64,000 nucleotides of DNA from Microplitis mediator (Eukaryota > Arthropoda > Insecta > Hymenoptera > Braconidae). The position numbers were made by a program, and so were the translations under genes. Below are positions 35,602 to 48,245 of this stretch, piece after piece (positions within the stretch are counted from its first letter, which is position 1; each line of letters begins with the position of its first letter). The notes below the pieces were generated by a model. The model made no database searches and was not told the DNA's origin. It saw only the letters and a program-made list of their open reading frames with translations. Where the stretch lies: assembly GCF_029852145.1 (NCBI RefSeq), contig NC_079971.1, positions 21,079,563-21,143,562 of the forward strand, written 5' to 3'.

Positions 35602-36881
35602 GGGAACTTTTTTGTAACCCATAAAATTTTCCAAAAATTCGTCTAATGACTTTTTGTCATAAACTCAAAAGCTTACGAGTTATCAGTAGTTTAAGCAAAT
35701 AAAAAATAATTATTGAACAAACATAAATTAATTATACATATGATCATTTGAATTTAGACTCCATGATTAATGATCAGGTAAATACAAACGATAATATTGA
35801 GATAACTCATCTGTCGAAGGGTTCAAATTATGTAAATTATTAAATGATAAACAATTATATTAATTATCCAGGTATTAGTTAATTTAACATCGAGTTTGTT
35901 GAATTAATGGCAAATATTGATAATTATAATTAATTATCATGGATCGGATGATTCAAAGTGAAGAAGTGTTTGAATTATATCGAAAAAACTTAATTATTTA
36001 AAATGCATAAATCAATCATCGATGGGAGAGTGTAATTATGGAAGTAAAATTATCGGAGAGTACAAGAAAAAAGGGAATAAAAATTAGGACGAGCAGAGTA
36101 GAGACAGGGAATGGAGAAGGATTGAATGAATAGAAAAAAAAAATTATTGGTACCGCAGAAGAAAATATTTCCTTGGAGCTGTTGACTTTGGCATGACACC
36201 AGGATAGTCGTGAAAGGATTTTTCGATCTCAGATATTGAGACGAGGAAAAATAGGGGCTTGCTAGAGGAAAGCTGTGGGAGTAGTAGAGTAGACATTTAT
36301 GGGGGTGAGTAAAGTATGCCAAGGGATACGATGTATATTTTCCTTTACTCTGGCGTCGAATTTCACGTAACGGGAGAAGCCAATGCTAAAAAATAAAATG
36401 GAATAAAAAATAAAATGAGGTATAAAAAAAAAAAGGTTGAGAAAAATGTGGCTTTTAGTGAACCGAATATTGTCCAGGATTTTTTATGACTAAGACATTT
36501 CTTTTTTTTATACTAATGTCAACCATATAAAGTTTGTCAAGTTGAAGATTTTTCTTGAGACATTTTTTATGACTATTGTTGGATAAAAATATTTATTTTT
36601 TAAAATTGGAGGTTAATCTAGAAAATTTTGTTCCAATGATTTGAATGGAATTTTCTTCTAATAAGAGGTCAATAATTTTTTTTGCTTTTCTTAGTACGAT
36701 TTTTCCCGGAGGGCCTGAGAATCAAAGTGAAAAAAATTCTATGAAATTTTTTTGAGGGTGGGGACATTTTGTCGCACGTGAAATTTATGTTCGATCAAAT
36801 TTTCAGTCAAAAACTAAAGATTTAAAGCCTCAAATATTTTTTATTATTCATTTAAAATAAATTTTCTTAGTAGGAATCAAG
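35602..36881. other. AT-rich unique sequence
   Basis: A 90-codon minus frame at 36050-36322 in a less AT-rich patch has no recognisable motif. No gene called. Confidence 0.4.
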
Positions 36882-37087
36882 ATGATACTGAAGTTAGCAG
36901 ACGTCTAATAATTTTTTGATTTTTTTTTAGACGATAAACCAGAAGAAAAAAAATATTTTAAAAAATTGCACCTGTAGTTTTTTAAATTTATTACATGTGC
37001 TAATTTTTAGCTTTTTTTTTTCTTCAAATTTAATTGTTCAAAAAAAAAATCAAAAAATTTTGAATTGTCTGCTAACTTCAGGATCAT
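36882..37087. mobile_element. ATGATACTGAAGT-ended hairpin repeat, copy 2
   Basis: ATGATACTGAAGTTAGCAGAC at the left mirrors CTGCTAACTTCAGGATCAT at the right. Homologous to 20685-20884. Confidence 0.75.
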
Positions 37088-37222
37088 GAATCAAGTCACT
37101 ATTTAGTCATTTTAGCAAAACCGCTAGTTTATTTTCTTCGGAAATCTTAGCCCCCCCCCCCCACCTTTTATACCAGTATCTAAATACAGCGCAATACTCA
37201 CAAGATTAATGAGATTTTACAA

Positions 37223-37382
37223 TTTGCCGCGAAGAAAATTGAAATTTTTCAAAAGGAAAATTATTGATCCCAGTCAGATTTTCTAAATAATCGAGTTTTC
37301 ATCAGATTTCGATGTTTTAAGATTTGCGGAAACTATTCAGACTTTTTTCAAGATAATATTCAAGTGTCTGTGTGTAAAATAT
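37223..37382. repeat. Decayed left part of the AACTTCCCGC repeat
   Basis: Matches the first ~160 bp of 20103-20355 (AAGAAAATTGAAATTTTTC, CGAGTTTTCATCAGATTTCG, ACTATTCAGAC, TGTCTGTGTGT). No right end found. Confidence 0.55.
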
Positions 37383-37419
37383 ATCAATTACACAAAAGGC
37401 AAGCCCATTTTAGCCAAAA

Positions 37420-37745
37420 AAATTAAATCTGACAGAATATGATCAAATCTGATCAGATATGGATTTAAAATTTGGACTCGGTCTAATCTGAATACATCTG
37501 AACAAAAATAACCCTATATGCTAAATTTTTTTCCATAAAATTTATTGAAATCTTTTTATTAATGTTCAGATTTGGTCAAATTTGATATCTATTTCTGAAC
37601 AAATTAAAAAAAAATTTAGCAAATTTACTTAAATCTGAAGAGACGTTTAATAAATCAGGCCCTAATTCCAAATCTAATCAGATATAATTTCACCAGACCA
37701 GATTTTGCAAAATCTTGTCAGATTTAATTTTTGTAATGAGACTTT
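37420..37745. repeat. AATCTGATCAGATT-word cluster
   Basis: Many degenerate AAATCTGA / TCAGATTT modules in both orientations. No TIR identified. Confidence 0.45.
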
Positions 37746-38793
37746 TTTTTCACTGCGAACAAAAAAATTTGATTTAATTTCCATTAATATTTTTATTATT
37801 TTTAAGTCTCATTTTTTTCCGTGGATACGACCATCTTTTACGTGCAAAATAAACTTGTAAAGTTCAAACGATAGTTAAAAGGTTATTAATAAAAAAATAA
37901 AAATTTTCGAAAAAGTTATAGTTATATAAATAACATAACAATATATCTATCAGAAAGTTAACTCACAATTTTCCATTGTCTCCAGTAATCTAATTTTCTC
38001 AACATGACGGGAACGGGAGTGTGAGTAAAGAGAAGACCAGTAAGAGCATTCAGGGTGCGAGAGAGAAATGGATTATAAGGGTGAGAAAACTAACGGTGGA
38101 ACTTTTCGGGTGTCTAGCATGTTTCGAAATAGTTGCAAGATAACAGGGAGAAAATCTTTCGAATTAAGAACAAAACGAAAGACTTGCACATAAGGACCGT
38201 CGTGTAGTAAAAACTTTATTTTTGTTATTTCACCAAATAACTTTTCTTTGATTTTTTATTTTTCTTTACCGATTTTTCTTGGTTTAGTCACAGTCAGTTA
38301 CCCATAACACAAACACACCCACATAACATTTTTTTTTATGCTCACTGATGTTCGAATTCATGTAGTATACGTTCACAATGGGAATTCTCCCGGTACAGTT
38401 TAATAATAATTTTATAAAATATTTAAATTTAAAACTTTATAAATTTTGAATTTAATAAATCGTTGCAGACTTTTTCGTAGAAATCCTCTACAAAGTAAAG
38501 TAACCATTTAATTTTTTTTATGTGATCTGAAAAATTGAATAGCAGCAAAAGACTTTAGAATTTTTATTAAAAATTAACTTTCACTCCACGTAACTAAAAA
38601 ATTCTCTTAGATACGGATTTTACTAGAAGGGCTTTTATATAAATAATTTAGTGCCCTTTCGCACTTAATATTTTATGAGACCAATAGATGATTATTTGAT
38701 TGTGAATAATAACAATAAACGTGAAAAAAAAAAAATTTGAAAATTTGCTATTTTCGCGCTCACTTGAGCAAATCAATTATTTAGAGTATATAC
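37746..38793. other. AT-rich sequence, no gene recognised
   Basis: A more balanced patch at 37980-38210 has no clear frame. Nothing else can be supported. Confidence 0.45.
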
Positions 38794-39588
38794 ATTAGGG
38801 TGGTCATTAAAAATTAAATTTTTTTAGACGACCCATAAAAAGCTTCTTTTTAGTGAAAAAATACCTGGAGAATTTGGTTTTTTCGTTTTAAGTAAAAAGA
38901 ACACGTGCCTCAGGACGATCAAAGTTCATTTTTCGATACAATCACGGTTTTTTTTAAATATCTTATGAAATATACAGATTAAAGGAAAAATTCATAAAAA
39001 CAATTTTGTAGGAAATAAAATTCTTGACAAAAAAGTTCATGTTCATTTTTTTTATAAAATGAGTATTTAAGAAGATATTTTAAAAAAACTTTTTTTAGAT
39101 CTTATAAATTGAGCGTCTTAAGGTTTACAAATTTTGAAAATAATATTTTTCTAAGTATATAGAACATATATAACCGTATATAACAAGCATTAAGGATTGA
39201 TATGTTACGAGTTACGAAGTTGTCTATATTCAAGGAAATACGTTATTTTTGACATTCGTTATCCTTAAAATGCTCAATTGATGAGATCAAAAAAAGTTTT
39301 TTCAAAATATCTTCATAAATACACATTTTATAAAAAAAATGAATATGACCTTTTTTGTCAAGAATTTAATTTTCTACAAAATCGTATTTATGGTTTTTTC
39401 CTTTAATCTGGATATTTCATGAGATATTTTAAAAAAACGATTGTGTCGAAAAATGAACTTTGATCGTCCTGCGGCACGTGTTCTTTTTACTTAAAACGAA
39501 AAAACCAAATTGCCCACGTATTTTTTCACTAAAAAGAAGCTTTTCATGGGTCGTCTGAAAAAATTTAATTTTTAACGACCTCCCAAAT
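38794..39588. mobile_element. ATTAGGGTGGTC-TIR foldback
   Basis: Ends ATTAGGGTGGTC and the near-complement GACCTCCCAAAT. Arms of about 380 bp mirror around ~39190 (AAAAAGCTTCTTTTTAGTGA at 38837 mirrors the sequence near 39535). It has TATA-type repeats to the right. No ORF. Confidence 0.85.
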
Positions 39589-40763
39589 ATATATATGATA
39601 AATGTATATGAAGATATATATGTTAAATGTATATGAAAATATTTAATTAAATGCTAATGCATTTTCAACACTTGCGTGTATTAATACGGTAATTTGATAC
39701 AGAGTATTTACAATTCCATTATTATTATAGCGTGCAATGAACAAAAGATAAAAGTTAGAAAATAAGGCGGGTAGTCGGGGTAAGAAGAGACAGAGGGCGG
39801 TAAACATAAAAGCTTATTACGGATTTTATTACTGGGTAAAATGCGTTAGGGAATTAAATGACTCACTCTTCGATTAGCTTAATTAAACAATATCTTAATG
39901 AAGTTAATAAACACTATTACTTTATTGATAAATAGGATTTTTCCATTAACATATCAATAATGATAAATAATTAATTAATACAATAAAAATAAATTAAAAG
40001 TTCAGACAAATATCGACCTAGTTTATATTTGTAGAAAAATATTTAAATTTAATGGGCTGTGACTTGAGAAAAAGTTGCGATAGGGGGTTGCAAAAGTCGT
40101 TTTGAAATTAAGATTTTTTGTTTTTTAATTATTTTAGTTATTTTATCAAAAATTAGGACTAAAAGTTTCAGATCTGAAAAACGGAACAAATAAAAATTTC
40201 AAATATTTCATTTTTGGGTCCTCAATTTTTTGGAAAATAATTCTATAGTTCAGTTCAAAAGCTAGTTTTTCCAAAAAAATTATTAATAATTAGGTTCAAA
40301 ATTTTTTTTTAAATTTATAATGAGCACAAAAAATTATTCAAAATTAAAAAAGGTCATTCGGTATCCGAAATGGAAGTAGATTTCTCACTTTAATCAAACT
40401 GTTAATGATAGATGTACCCATTAGAACGTTATTTAGAAAAAAATAACACAGAAAACAGCATTTTTCATTCATTATAAACTTTCAACTTGCCACCATTTCT
40501 ACAATTTTCAACCGATTTTTGTAAATTTTTAAACTTGATCAAGATAATGACCTAAAGAATTATTATGTATAATTTAATAATCATGCATCAAAAATTTTCA
40601 AAGATATAAACAATGACATTATCACCATAACACATCAGTCATTTATGTGACTTTGAACCCTTATTAAAAATGAACAATTATCGTAAAACAAAAAATGAAA
40701 AAAGAAAAAGATAGCTTTTTCTATCGGGTATCAAGTTTTTTTTACATAATAAGGATAGATATA
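39589..40763. other. AT-rich sequence, no gene recognised
   Basis: Includes an ATATATGTTAAATGTATATGAA-type duplication at 39590-39645. Repeat phrases near 40480-40560 (CCACCATTTCTA...AACCGATTTT) recur near 41157. Confidence 0.4.
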
Positions 40764-41081
40764 CACGGAGAAAAATGTTGGTTCAAAATCTACCAATTTT
40801 TATTATGCTGTCGACAAAACTTGAAACACGAAGGGAAGCATCCAAAAAATTATTATGCTCATACGAAAAATTATTATGCTGTACCATAATACTTACTACG
40901 CGCGAGACACTTATCGATAAGATTTAATAAAAATTACTTCCATACATTATAATAATTGTGATGCGGCATAATAATTTTTCATAAGAGCATTATAATTTTT
41001 TGGATGCTTCCCTTCCTGTTTCAAGTTTCGTCGACAGCATAATAAAAATTGGTAGGTTTCGAACCAACATTTTTCTCCGTG
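40764..41081. mobile_element. CACGGAGAAAAATG-TIR element
   Basis: 318 bp, flanked by TA (40762-40763, 41082-41083). TIRs CACGGAGAAAAATGTTGGTTC and complement continue into ~130-bp arms with the word GCATAATAATTTTT. The 64-codon frame starting upstream is not a gene. Confidence 0.9.
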
Positions 41082-41482
41082 TACCCGTTAAAAAGTTATT
41101 TACGAAAAAAGCCGAAAAAGTAGGATTTTTCGTTATTTTTGGAAATTCAAATGTCCACCATTTCTAAACTAGTTAACCGATTTTGCTCATCTTCGAACTT
41201 AACCGTGATAATCGTTCATAGAATACGTGTGCTAAGTTTTATTGAGATTCGTTAAAAATTGTGGCCGCTATCGTCGCAACAAGGCGCGTTATATTACATA
41301 AATAATCTTTTGAACCAATGGTATTTTTGGAACCTACTCGATGAATTATGATAGATTACGGCAAAATTCTTTAACAATTCCACCATGGGGACAAATGCAA
41401 AAGATAGATTTCTATGAAATCTACTAAAAAAAAATTTATATCGTCTCCATGTACAAAAATTAGATCAAAATTACCGTTCTTT

Positions 41483-43890
41483 ACAACTAGATAGTCAACC
41501 ATTACTTTTTGACCCATTAAAAGTCCAAAAAGTTGCTAAGAAGCTTCAAAAATCCAATGGCGCCCACTTTAGCCCTTTTAATCGATTGCCTATAATTCTG
41601 GTTTTTATTTATGGATTTTAATGATCGAGCGCTCAAAATTCTTCCAATTTCACAGGCTTTCATTTCTCGTCAGGTCATTTAAAACTAATGCACAAGTGCT
41701 GAATAATTTCAAGAAATGTAAGAATCAAAGACGTTCAGAAATCAATTTTTCTATTACTCAATGCATAGTTACCGTGTGCTAGAGCTGCAATGAGTGAAAA
41801 AATGTTTTCGTTGATACATTAGACATTTCAAGTTTCAAATTAATTTTTTTTTACGGTAATATTTCCACTAAAAATTTCAAAATTCTAAATTTTTCGATAA
41901 AACATTACTACCCTAAAAAAAATTATAATTCAATTTCTAATAATCATTGTTTAAAAAAAAAAATTTGATTTAAAATCTTGAAACATTTTTAATTTAAAAA
42001 TTATCGTCCTATCATCACGTCGTTTAAAACACGTATAAACGATAATGAAACTTATAACAGCACTTAAATAAATCTTTAAAACTAAAAAGAAGTATGAAAA
42101 GTATATTTTTAACGACACATTATTGGTTTTACGTTCATATATATATATAACGATATGTATATATATATTGAACTAACCTCCTGTCATCTTTTCTAGTAAT
42201 TTTAAGGATTTTATATTTTATAGGAGCATAAAAAATACTGTAAGGTATAAAGGTATAAAGCATACAAGAAGGTTCCAAGAGCTGTATAGAGTATTTTACG
42301 ACAAGTACACTAGTACAGGGTCTATACATACTTAGCCGCGTAAAATAGTCTGATCTTAACTTTTCATTCTAATGCTTACTCTTTTCAACTTCTCAGCTCT
42401 CTATCAACCCTCGTATTCGTAGACATTTATGTGACTTTTGTGCAAAGTTCCGGACAAGAGGATTTTTATCCCTTACCTCTATCGATCTTTAAATTCACTG
42501 CGTCCTTTTCTTATTTCCCTTCAGATATAAATGGGGACCACTACCACACGTCTGCATCCATGTCCGACTACCTAAAGATTATTCTACTTCACATATGTTC
42601 CGCATATACTTTAGTGTAAGCTATGAAAAATAAATTGCTTGCCAAAAAATTTTTCAATGAAACTTACGGAATTCATATTACACGACTGGACCATTGAAAT
42701 ATTGGAACAACCATTTTATTGAATATCTAAGATCAATAAGCTACAAAAATATATTACATTAGATAAAAATGGTAATTCCAATTTTCTTTTTTTTTTCAAT
42801 ATTTTTCATATGCTTGTAACTTCTGAACTATTTCAGCGACTTAACCGTTGATCCTGCTCACGAGATCGTAAATTTTCCCATCTTTGAAAATACTATCGAT
42901 AAAAACTTACCTTTTAATCTAATTACCGAAAACGCGCTTCAAAAGTCGATAAATAATCTGGCGCCCAAAATGGTCTTTACAAAATCTTCGATAACTCGAT
43001 CATTTACTGACCAATTTTAATTGTGAAATGACACCGGTTGCTATTTTCAAACCAGACAATAGATTTTTTGAAATTTTCCCGCCAAAAATAGGAACCGCGC
43101 AGTCTACCGTCAACTTAAATTCAACAAAAAGTCGGCAATTTTTTTTGTGCCACTTTAGGAGCTTTGACTTATGCCCTCGAAATCTTCGGCATTCATTCTT
43201 CAGAATGATCTTTTCTAGAAAATCTACTTCCAGGTCCAAATCTATTTAAAGTAGTCTGTCTTTGGCGTAAAACTCTGATTTTTTTTTAAATATTGAAAAT
43301 TCAAAAAATGGCGCGTAATCGGGTGAAAAAGATTTTGTTACGGATGTTGGGTTTATTTTTAAGAAAAATTCAATATGATGAAAGTTGAGACTTTTTTGTT
43401 AAGGTAAGAAATATGTTCCCGGGTTTATTCGAAAAAAAATTTGAAAGACTCGAGTATTGGAAATTTTCTTACGCTGGGGTCAAAATTTCACCGTATGACA
43501 CACACGTCATTTCAAAGACGTGTGCCATTGAAGGGTGACATCTGACCACAGTTGACCATCTTAAATTTACTGTTCTCTATAAATAGATACTCAATTATTA
43601 CCTTTTTTTCATTAAAAGTCCAAAAAGTTGCTAATAAACTTAAAAAATTCAATGGCGCCCACTTTGGCCCTTTTAATCAATTGTCTATAACTGTGGTTTT
43701 TATCAATCGATTTTAATGATCGAGTGCTTAAATTCTTTCCCATTTCGCAGGCTTTCATATCCTAAAAGGTCATTCCAAACTAACGCACAAAAGCTGAATA
43801 ATTTCAAAAAATGCGATAACCGAAGAAATTCACCAATCAGTTTTTCGAAAAATGAATGCGTAATTACCGTGTATTAGTGCTGTAAAAAAT
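41483..43890. repeat. ~310-bp direct repeats about 2.1 kb apart
   Basis: 41483-41800 and 43570-43890 align along their length (TTAAAAGTCCAAAAAGTTGCTA, CAATGGCGCCCACTTT, TTTTAATGATCGAG, GCTGAATAATTTCAA, TTACCGTGT), roughly 80% by eye. The DNA between is AT-rich and holds no recognised gene; the overlapping frames at 43000-43249 read in both directions and are not convincing. Confidence 0.65.
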
Positions 43891-44243
43891 GAAAAGTTGT
43901 TTTCTTGGATACATCTAAGTTATAGTAATCATAAAACATGATGGTATAATAAACTACGAAAATGGTGTCATTAAAATAAACACAAGAAACGTTTGAAATG
44001 CATCAATGGACAGAACCTTTGAACTGCTATCTTATAAATATAACAGACAGTAAATCTTGAAATTCAAATCTATGATAAAAAGAAAATAATGTTGAAATAC
44101 AAACAGAAAATAGGAGATCAAATAAAACGGTTGAAAAGATTCGCTTGATACTCTCTCAAGTAAATCGTCAAGACTTTATAAAAGTCAAGAAGTCTTTACG
44201 TTTGCATATCCGTTGCCAAGAAAATTCTTCTTATATTTAAAAA

Positions 44244-44250
<7 letters not shown>

Positions 44251-44274
<24 letters not shown>
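44251..44274. repeat. (AT)n microsatellite
   Basis: Simple AT repeat following a poly-A tract. Confidence 0.9.
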
Positions 44275-44294
44275 GAACATCTAAGATAACTTAC

Positions 44295-44329
44295 CCAGAA
44301 CTCAGCATTTGTGATCCCGAATTTTCCAT
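44295..44329 (-). CDS. Candidate first coding exon (35 nt, ends at a strong splice donor)
   Basis: On the minus strand an ATG in favourable context (AACATATGG) opens twelve codons (MENSGSQMLSS then a split Gly) that run into TCTGG|GTAAGTTA, a near-consensus donor. Upstream (44400-44790) the DNA is less AT-rich and has a CAGGTG site in a small GGTGCC...GGCACC hairpin near 44728. No acceptor exon could be identified downstream, and I recognise no family. If real, much of the window to the left would be its first intron. Confidence 0.2.
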
Positions 44330-44799
44330 ATGTTGCACCAATTTAATGTCCGATTTAAAAATGAAAATAGTTTTTGACATTTTTTTTTCTATTGTCAATT
44401 CTCACGACACTTTGTTAAAAGACTGTTCATATTTGTTGCCAGACACTGGAGTCATTGTAGACTATAACAATGATGGTGTGTACCGAATATGAAAGACTTG
44501 GTCTGATGAATTGTTAACGATGTTAAGCAAACTCAACAGGTAACAGGTTATCTTATTAACGCGTAGGTGTACAAAGTACAACATACAATACAATAGAAAT
44601 ATAGATATAGACAATAGTTGACTAAGGAATGACTCGAGACTTGTTCAAATGATTGAAACAAAAGAAAGTCTTTGACATTTATTGTTTTTTTTCTTTTCTT
44701 ATTATTATCAAATTAACGTGCAACAGGTGCCAGACCATCTGCGATGGCACCACTTTGACTTTACGGTACTTATTCTATGTCGCTTGGCCCTATACTACT

Positions 44800-46227
44800 A
44801 CTGTATATATATGAATAGATATATAGTGATATATTTGTGGGTAACGATGAAGCGAGTTTAACATGGTTAATTTGAATTTGTAGGTTACGTGTAAGCGAAA
44901 AGCTAGAGCTAAACTTTGCCAAAATTTACTCAACGTCACTCGGGATCTAATTGCTCTTTATATTCCCAGAGGTTATGTATATTAATTTATACGAAAGGTT
45001 TAAGGGAGGTTCGAAGTTTTGAGAAAGATGCTTGTCGGTTAAAAATATTGTTATAGTCGAAGTTTAAGCGGCTATTAAACATGGATTTTAATAAGCAACT
45101 GGGTTGTTTTTATACTTAAATTTGAACTAACGAGTGAATCTATTTAGGGAAAACCAGGGAAAAAATGAGACATCATAGAGGCAGAAAGAAAATTTTTATT
45201 TGTTTGAAAAAATTGACTTGTGTTTTAAAAAGAAGGGAGGATGCAACTTGGACAATGTGGACTATTCAAAATATTTTGTATTTTCTTTTGTCTCGATTTT
45301 TTCACTGAAAATTTTTAATCCACTGCATTGTCAGGGCTGGTTAATTTGCCCCACTTTTGTTTCATTTTGTTTTTAAAATAATTTACTCAGAATTTTATTT
45401 GCCAATAAAAAAGTAGACAAAAATATATTTTTACGGTTACATTTTTTTTTTTTTTAATAAATAAGAAATAGTTTTCAGCCTTTTTCATTATTCAGCGCCA
45501 TAGGGCATTAAATTATTTGTGTTTGTGTTGAGAATTTTTTCGTTACAGCCGGTGAAAGCTTTTTTTTTAATAAAAGTTTCTATAAAATCTCTTACTACTA
45601 CTCAAATTTTAAAGTGACATAAAAAAAAATTAAACTGTAAATTTGTAGAAAATTGCATGGGCGTTAAAAAAGATTGGAAATAAATTGATAGATTCAAAAT
45701 TTTAGTGAAAGAAAAAATATTTTAATATTTTTAAAAATAATAATTTTTTACTTTATTTTTCCAGTAAATTTTATAAAATTTCGAGCGACTTTTTAAAATT
45801 CAAATAAACTTTACTTGTAAAAAAGAATTTATTTTTAAGTTCAAACTGAGTGATTTTGAATTTAATAAAATTTTTTTTCTATCCTGCCAAATATTAAAAA
45901 AAAAAATAATCTAATACCTAATGACGCAAATCCGTACTACTAAATAAAATTTTCCTTACTTCCGTATTTTAAATTTAAATTTTAATTCGTAAAAATTATC
46001 CGCTTATTTTATCTCAATAAAAAATGTATTTTTATTAAAAATTCATACTAAGTCTTCGTATCTTTAAGCACCAGCTTAAACGGATAAAACTGCAGTTAAA
46101 AACACACGACTGTTTTAATAAGGATTCATTGAATAATTAATGAAAGATATTAACCCGCTTTTTTAAAATAAATATTTCGTTTGGTTCAAATAAGTAATGG
46201 CGCTAAAAATAATAAAGTAAGAGGTTA
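44800..46227. other. AT-rich sequence, no gene recognised
   Basis: No frame, repeat boundary or RNA recognised. Confidence 0.5.
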
Positions 46228-46478
46228 CACGGAGAATTTATTCATGTTTGAAATGCTGTGACGTCATAGTAAAGCTTGACCATGTTGGCCACCTGACGGA
46301 ATTTGGAATAAACACAAACAAAAATTACTATGGCCATAGTAATTTAGGGTTAAGTCCTTGTTAATTTTACTGTCATAGTAATTTCCGCATGTGTTTATTT
46401 CAAATTCCGCCAGGTGGCCAACATGGTCCGAGTTTACTATGACGCCATAGCATTTTAAAAAAGAATAATTTTTTCGTG
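46228..46478. mobile_element. CACGGAGAATT-ended TIR element
   Basis: 251 bp, flanked by TA. Ends CACGGAGAATTTATTC / GAATAATTTTTTCGTG. Arms contain AGGTGGCCAACATGGTC and complement, with ACTATGACGCCATAG-type words. The 111-codon minus frame overlaps this element and is not trusted. Confidence 0.8.
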
Positions 46479-47506
46479 TATTAGGAGGGGTCTGAGCTTT
46501 TTTCTCTATCACACTCAAGTCCACGAACGGACTATCTTTGTTGCACTTGCGCAGTAAATAGAAACTTTGCTCACGTTTTTCTCTTAAACAAATGAACATT
46601 TTTAAAAAATGAAAACGTAGGCCACTAGATTGTAGAGTAATGCATCGAACCTCGTTCTTAACTTGGTGCGTAAATGTTTTGTTTGAGGAAAAGCTTGGAC
46701 AAGAATTACTAATGACCCTCCTTAATTAAAAATTATATATAAGTTTATTGCTTAAAGGTATTCGTAAATTTTTTAATAATTTGTAATGGCCTTTGGCTGC
46801 CTGGGCTACTGAGAGCAAGCCCGAAAAATTTCGAAAGTGAACAAGATTTTTCGAACACTTCACACTTTAACTTTTTTTGAATTAATTGATTAATAAAATT
46901 TTAATAGGTTATGGCAATTCAAAGTCAATGAATATTTTTAAAAAGTGTGGGGGGGGGGGGGTTCTGTCTGAGAATGTCTTCAATAAAGAATCAGCTGTTG
47001 CTTCTAGGTTATGTATCGACCGACCAACCAACCGTAAACTAACCTCACTATATATATTCAAATTAGGTAACATAAATCTAATATTAATTAATCGCAATAA
47101 CTAGTATATAAAATTAATTACAAAGAAATCTAGTCACGAAAAAAATCATTGTAATATTTAGAAAAAAACGAGAAAATGCAACCTTCTGAAAATTTTTGTT
47201 TCGGCCATAACCCAACGAAAAATATCAGTCTTAAGATAGATCACCTTGTAAAAATATAAGTAGGCATGAAAAATTTCTTTTTGAAGAAAACTCTCTCATG
47301 AGCCCAATTCACATTTCAGAATGAAATTCTCGCGTGAAAAACTAAAATAACTTTATGTTACACGATAATTGTATTAGTTGTGTTTTTCATTTTATTTAAC
47401 ACCCGCGAAATAGAGATCGACGCAACAAGTACTCCAATCAATCCACCGTAAACTACTTCAATAAAAATCTCTCATTTCCTCGGAAATCAGAAAGTTTTAC
47501 TTATAT

Positions 47507-47537
<31 letters not shown>

Positions 47538-48110
47538 CCTTTCAGCAACAGGTTTTGCGATTTCATTAATACTTTGTATTTTAAATATCAATTATACATG
47601 ATATTGATATCAAATAAATTCAAATATTTATACTTCATTATTCAAAAAATTATTATTTATTTAAAAAATTGGCTGCTTGATATTTAATAACAAACATAAA
47701 AGTACAGACAGGAACAAAAAAATCAATTCTCATATTGATAAAGTGAAACGAGAGTCAAATTCGCGCGAAAGGGATGAAATTAACTTGCAACAGGTAGTCG
47801 TTTATGTCTCGTCAAATTTACATGACTATTTATCTTTTTTTTTGTTCGATTTTTTTGTTATTTTTCGCTTCATATTTCAACCATTTTATTTTATACTCTA
47901 AAATTCAATCTAGCTCTCGTCATTTATAATTGATCGATCGCAATAATAAGTAACGCTGTGGATTAAAAATTAAATTGCGAGGAAATAAAAATACGTAGGG
48001 CGCGTAATATTGACGAATGTTAAGAGAATGATGAAAATAATGATAAAAATAATAAGGGAAAAAATAAATTTAATAAGAAAAAAAATGAAAAAACACTTGA
48101 AGACGTATCT
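46479..48110. other. AT-rich sequence with poly-T and poly-G tracts
   Basis: G-run at about 46950-46961 and a 27-bp poly-T at 47510-47536. Short frames at 46886, 46909 and 47677 show no coding features. Confidence 0.45.
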
Positions 48111-48245
48111 ACCCTATTCTGCCAACGCACTGAACTGGTGTTCGATACTCAAGAACGGTTATATCCTGTCCCCACTCTCTGATCTTCCGGAGACAAGATG
48201 GCCGACTGAGCTACTGGTGCCATAAAATGGCGCCTGCGCATTCCC
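48111..48245 (+). promoter_or_regulatory. Possible promoter-type GC island
   Basis: AAGATGGCC (48195-48203, YY1-like) and AAAATGGCGCCTGCGCA (48224-48240, overlapping YY1/NRF1-like core) lie 21 bp apart in a GC-richer patch with several small frames. Such paired sites are typical near housekeeping start sites. The orientation is guessed, and no transcript can be shown. Confidence 0.25.
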
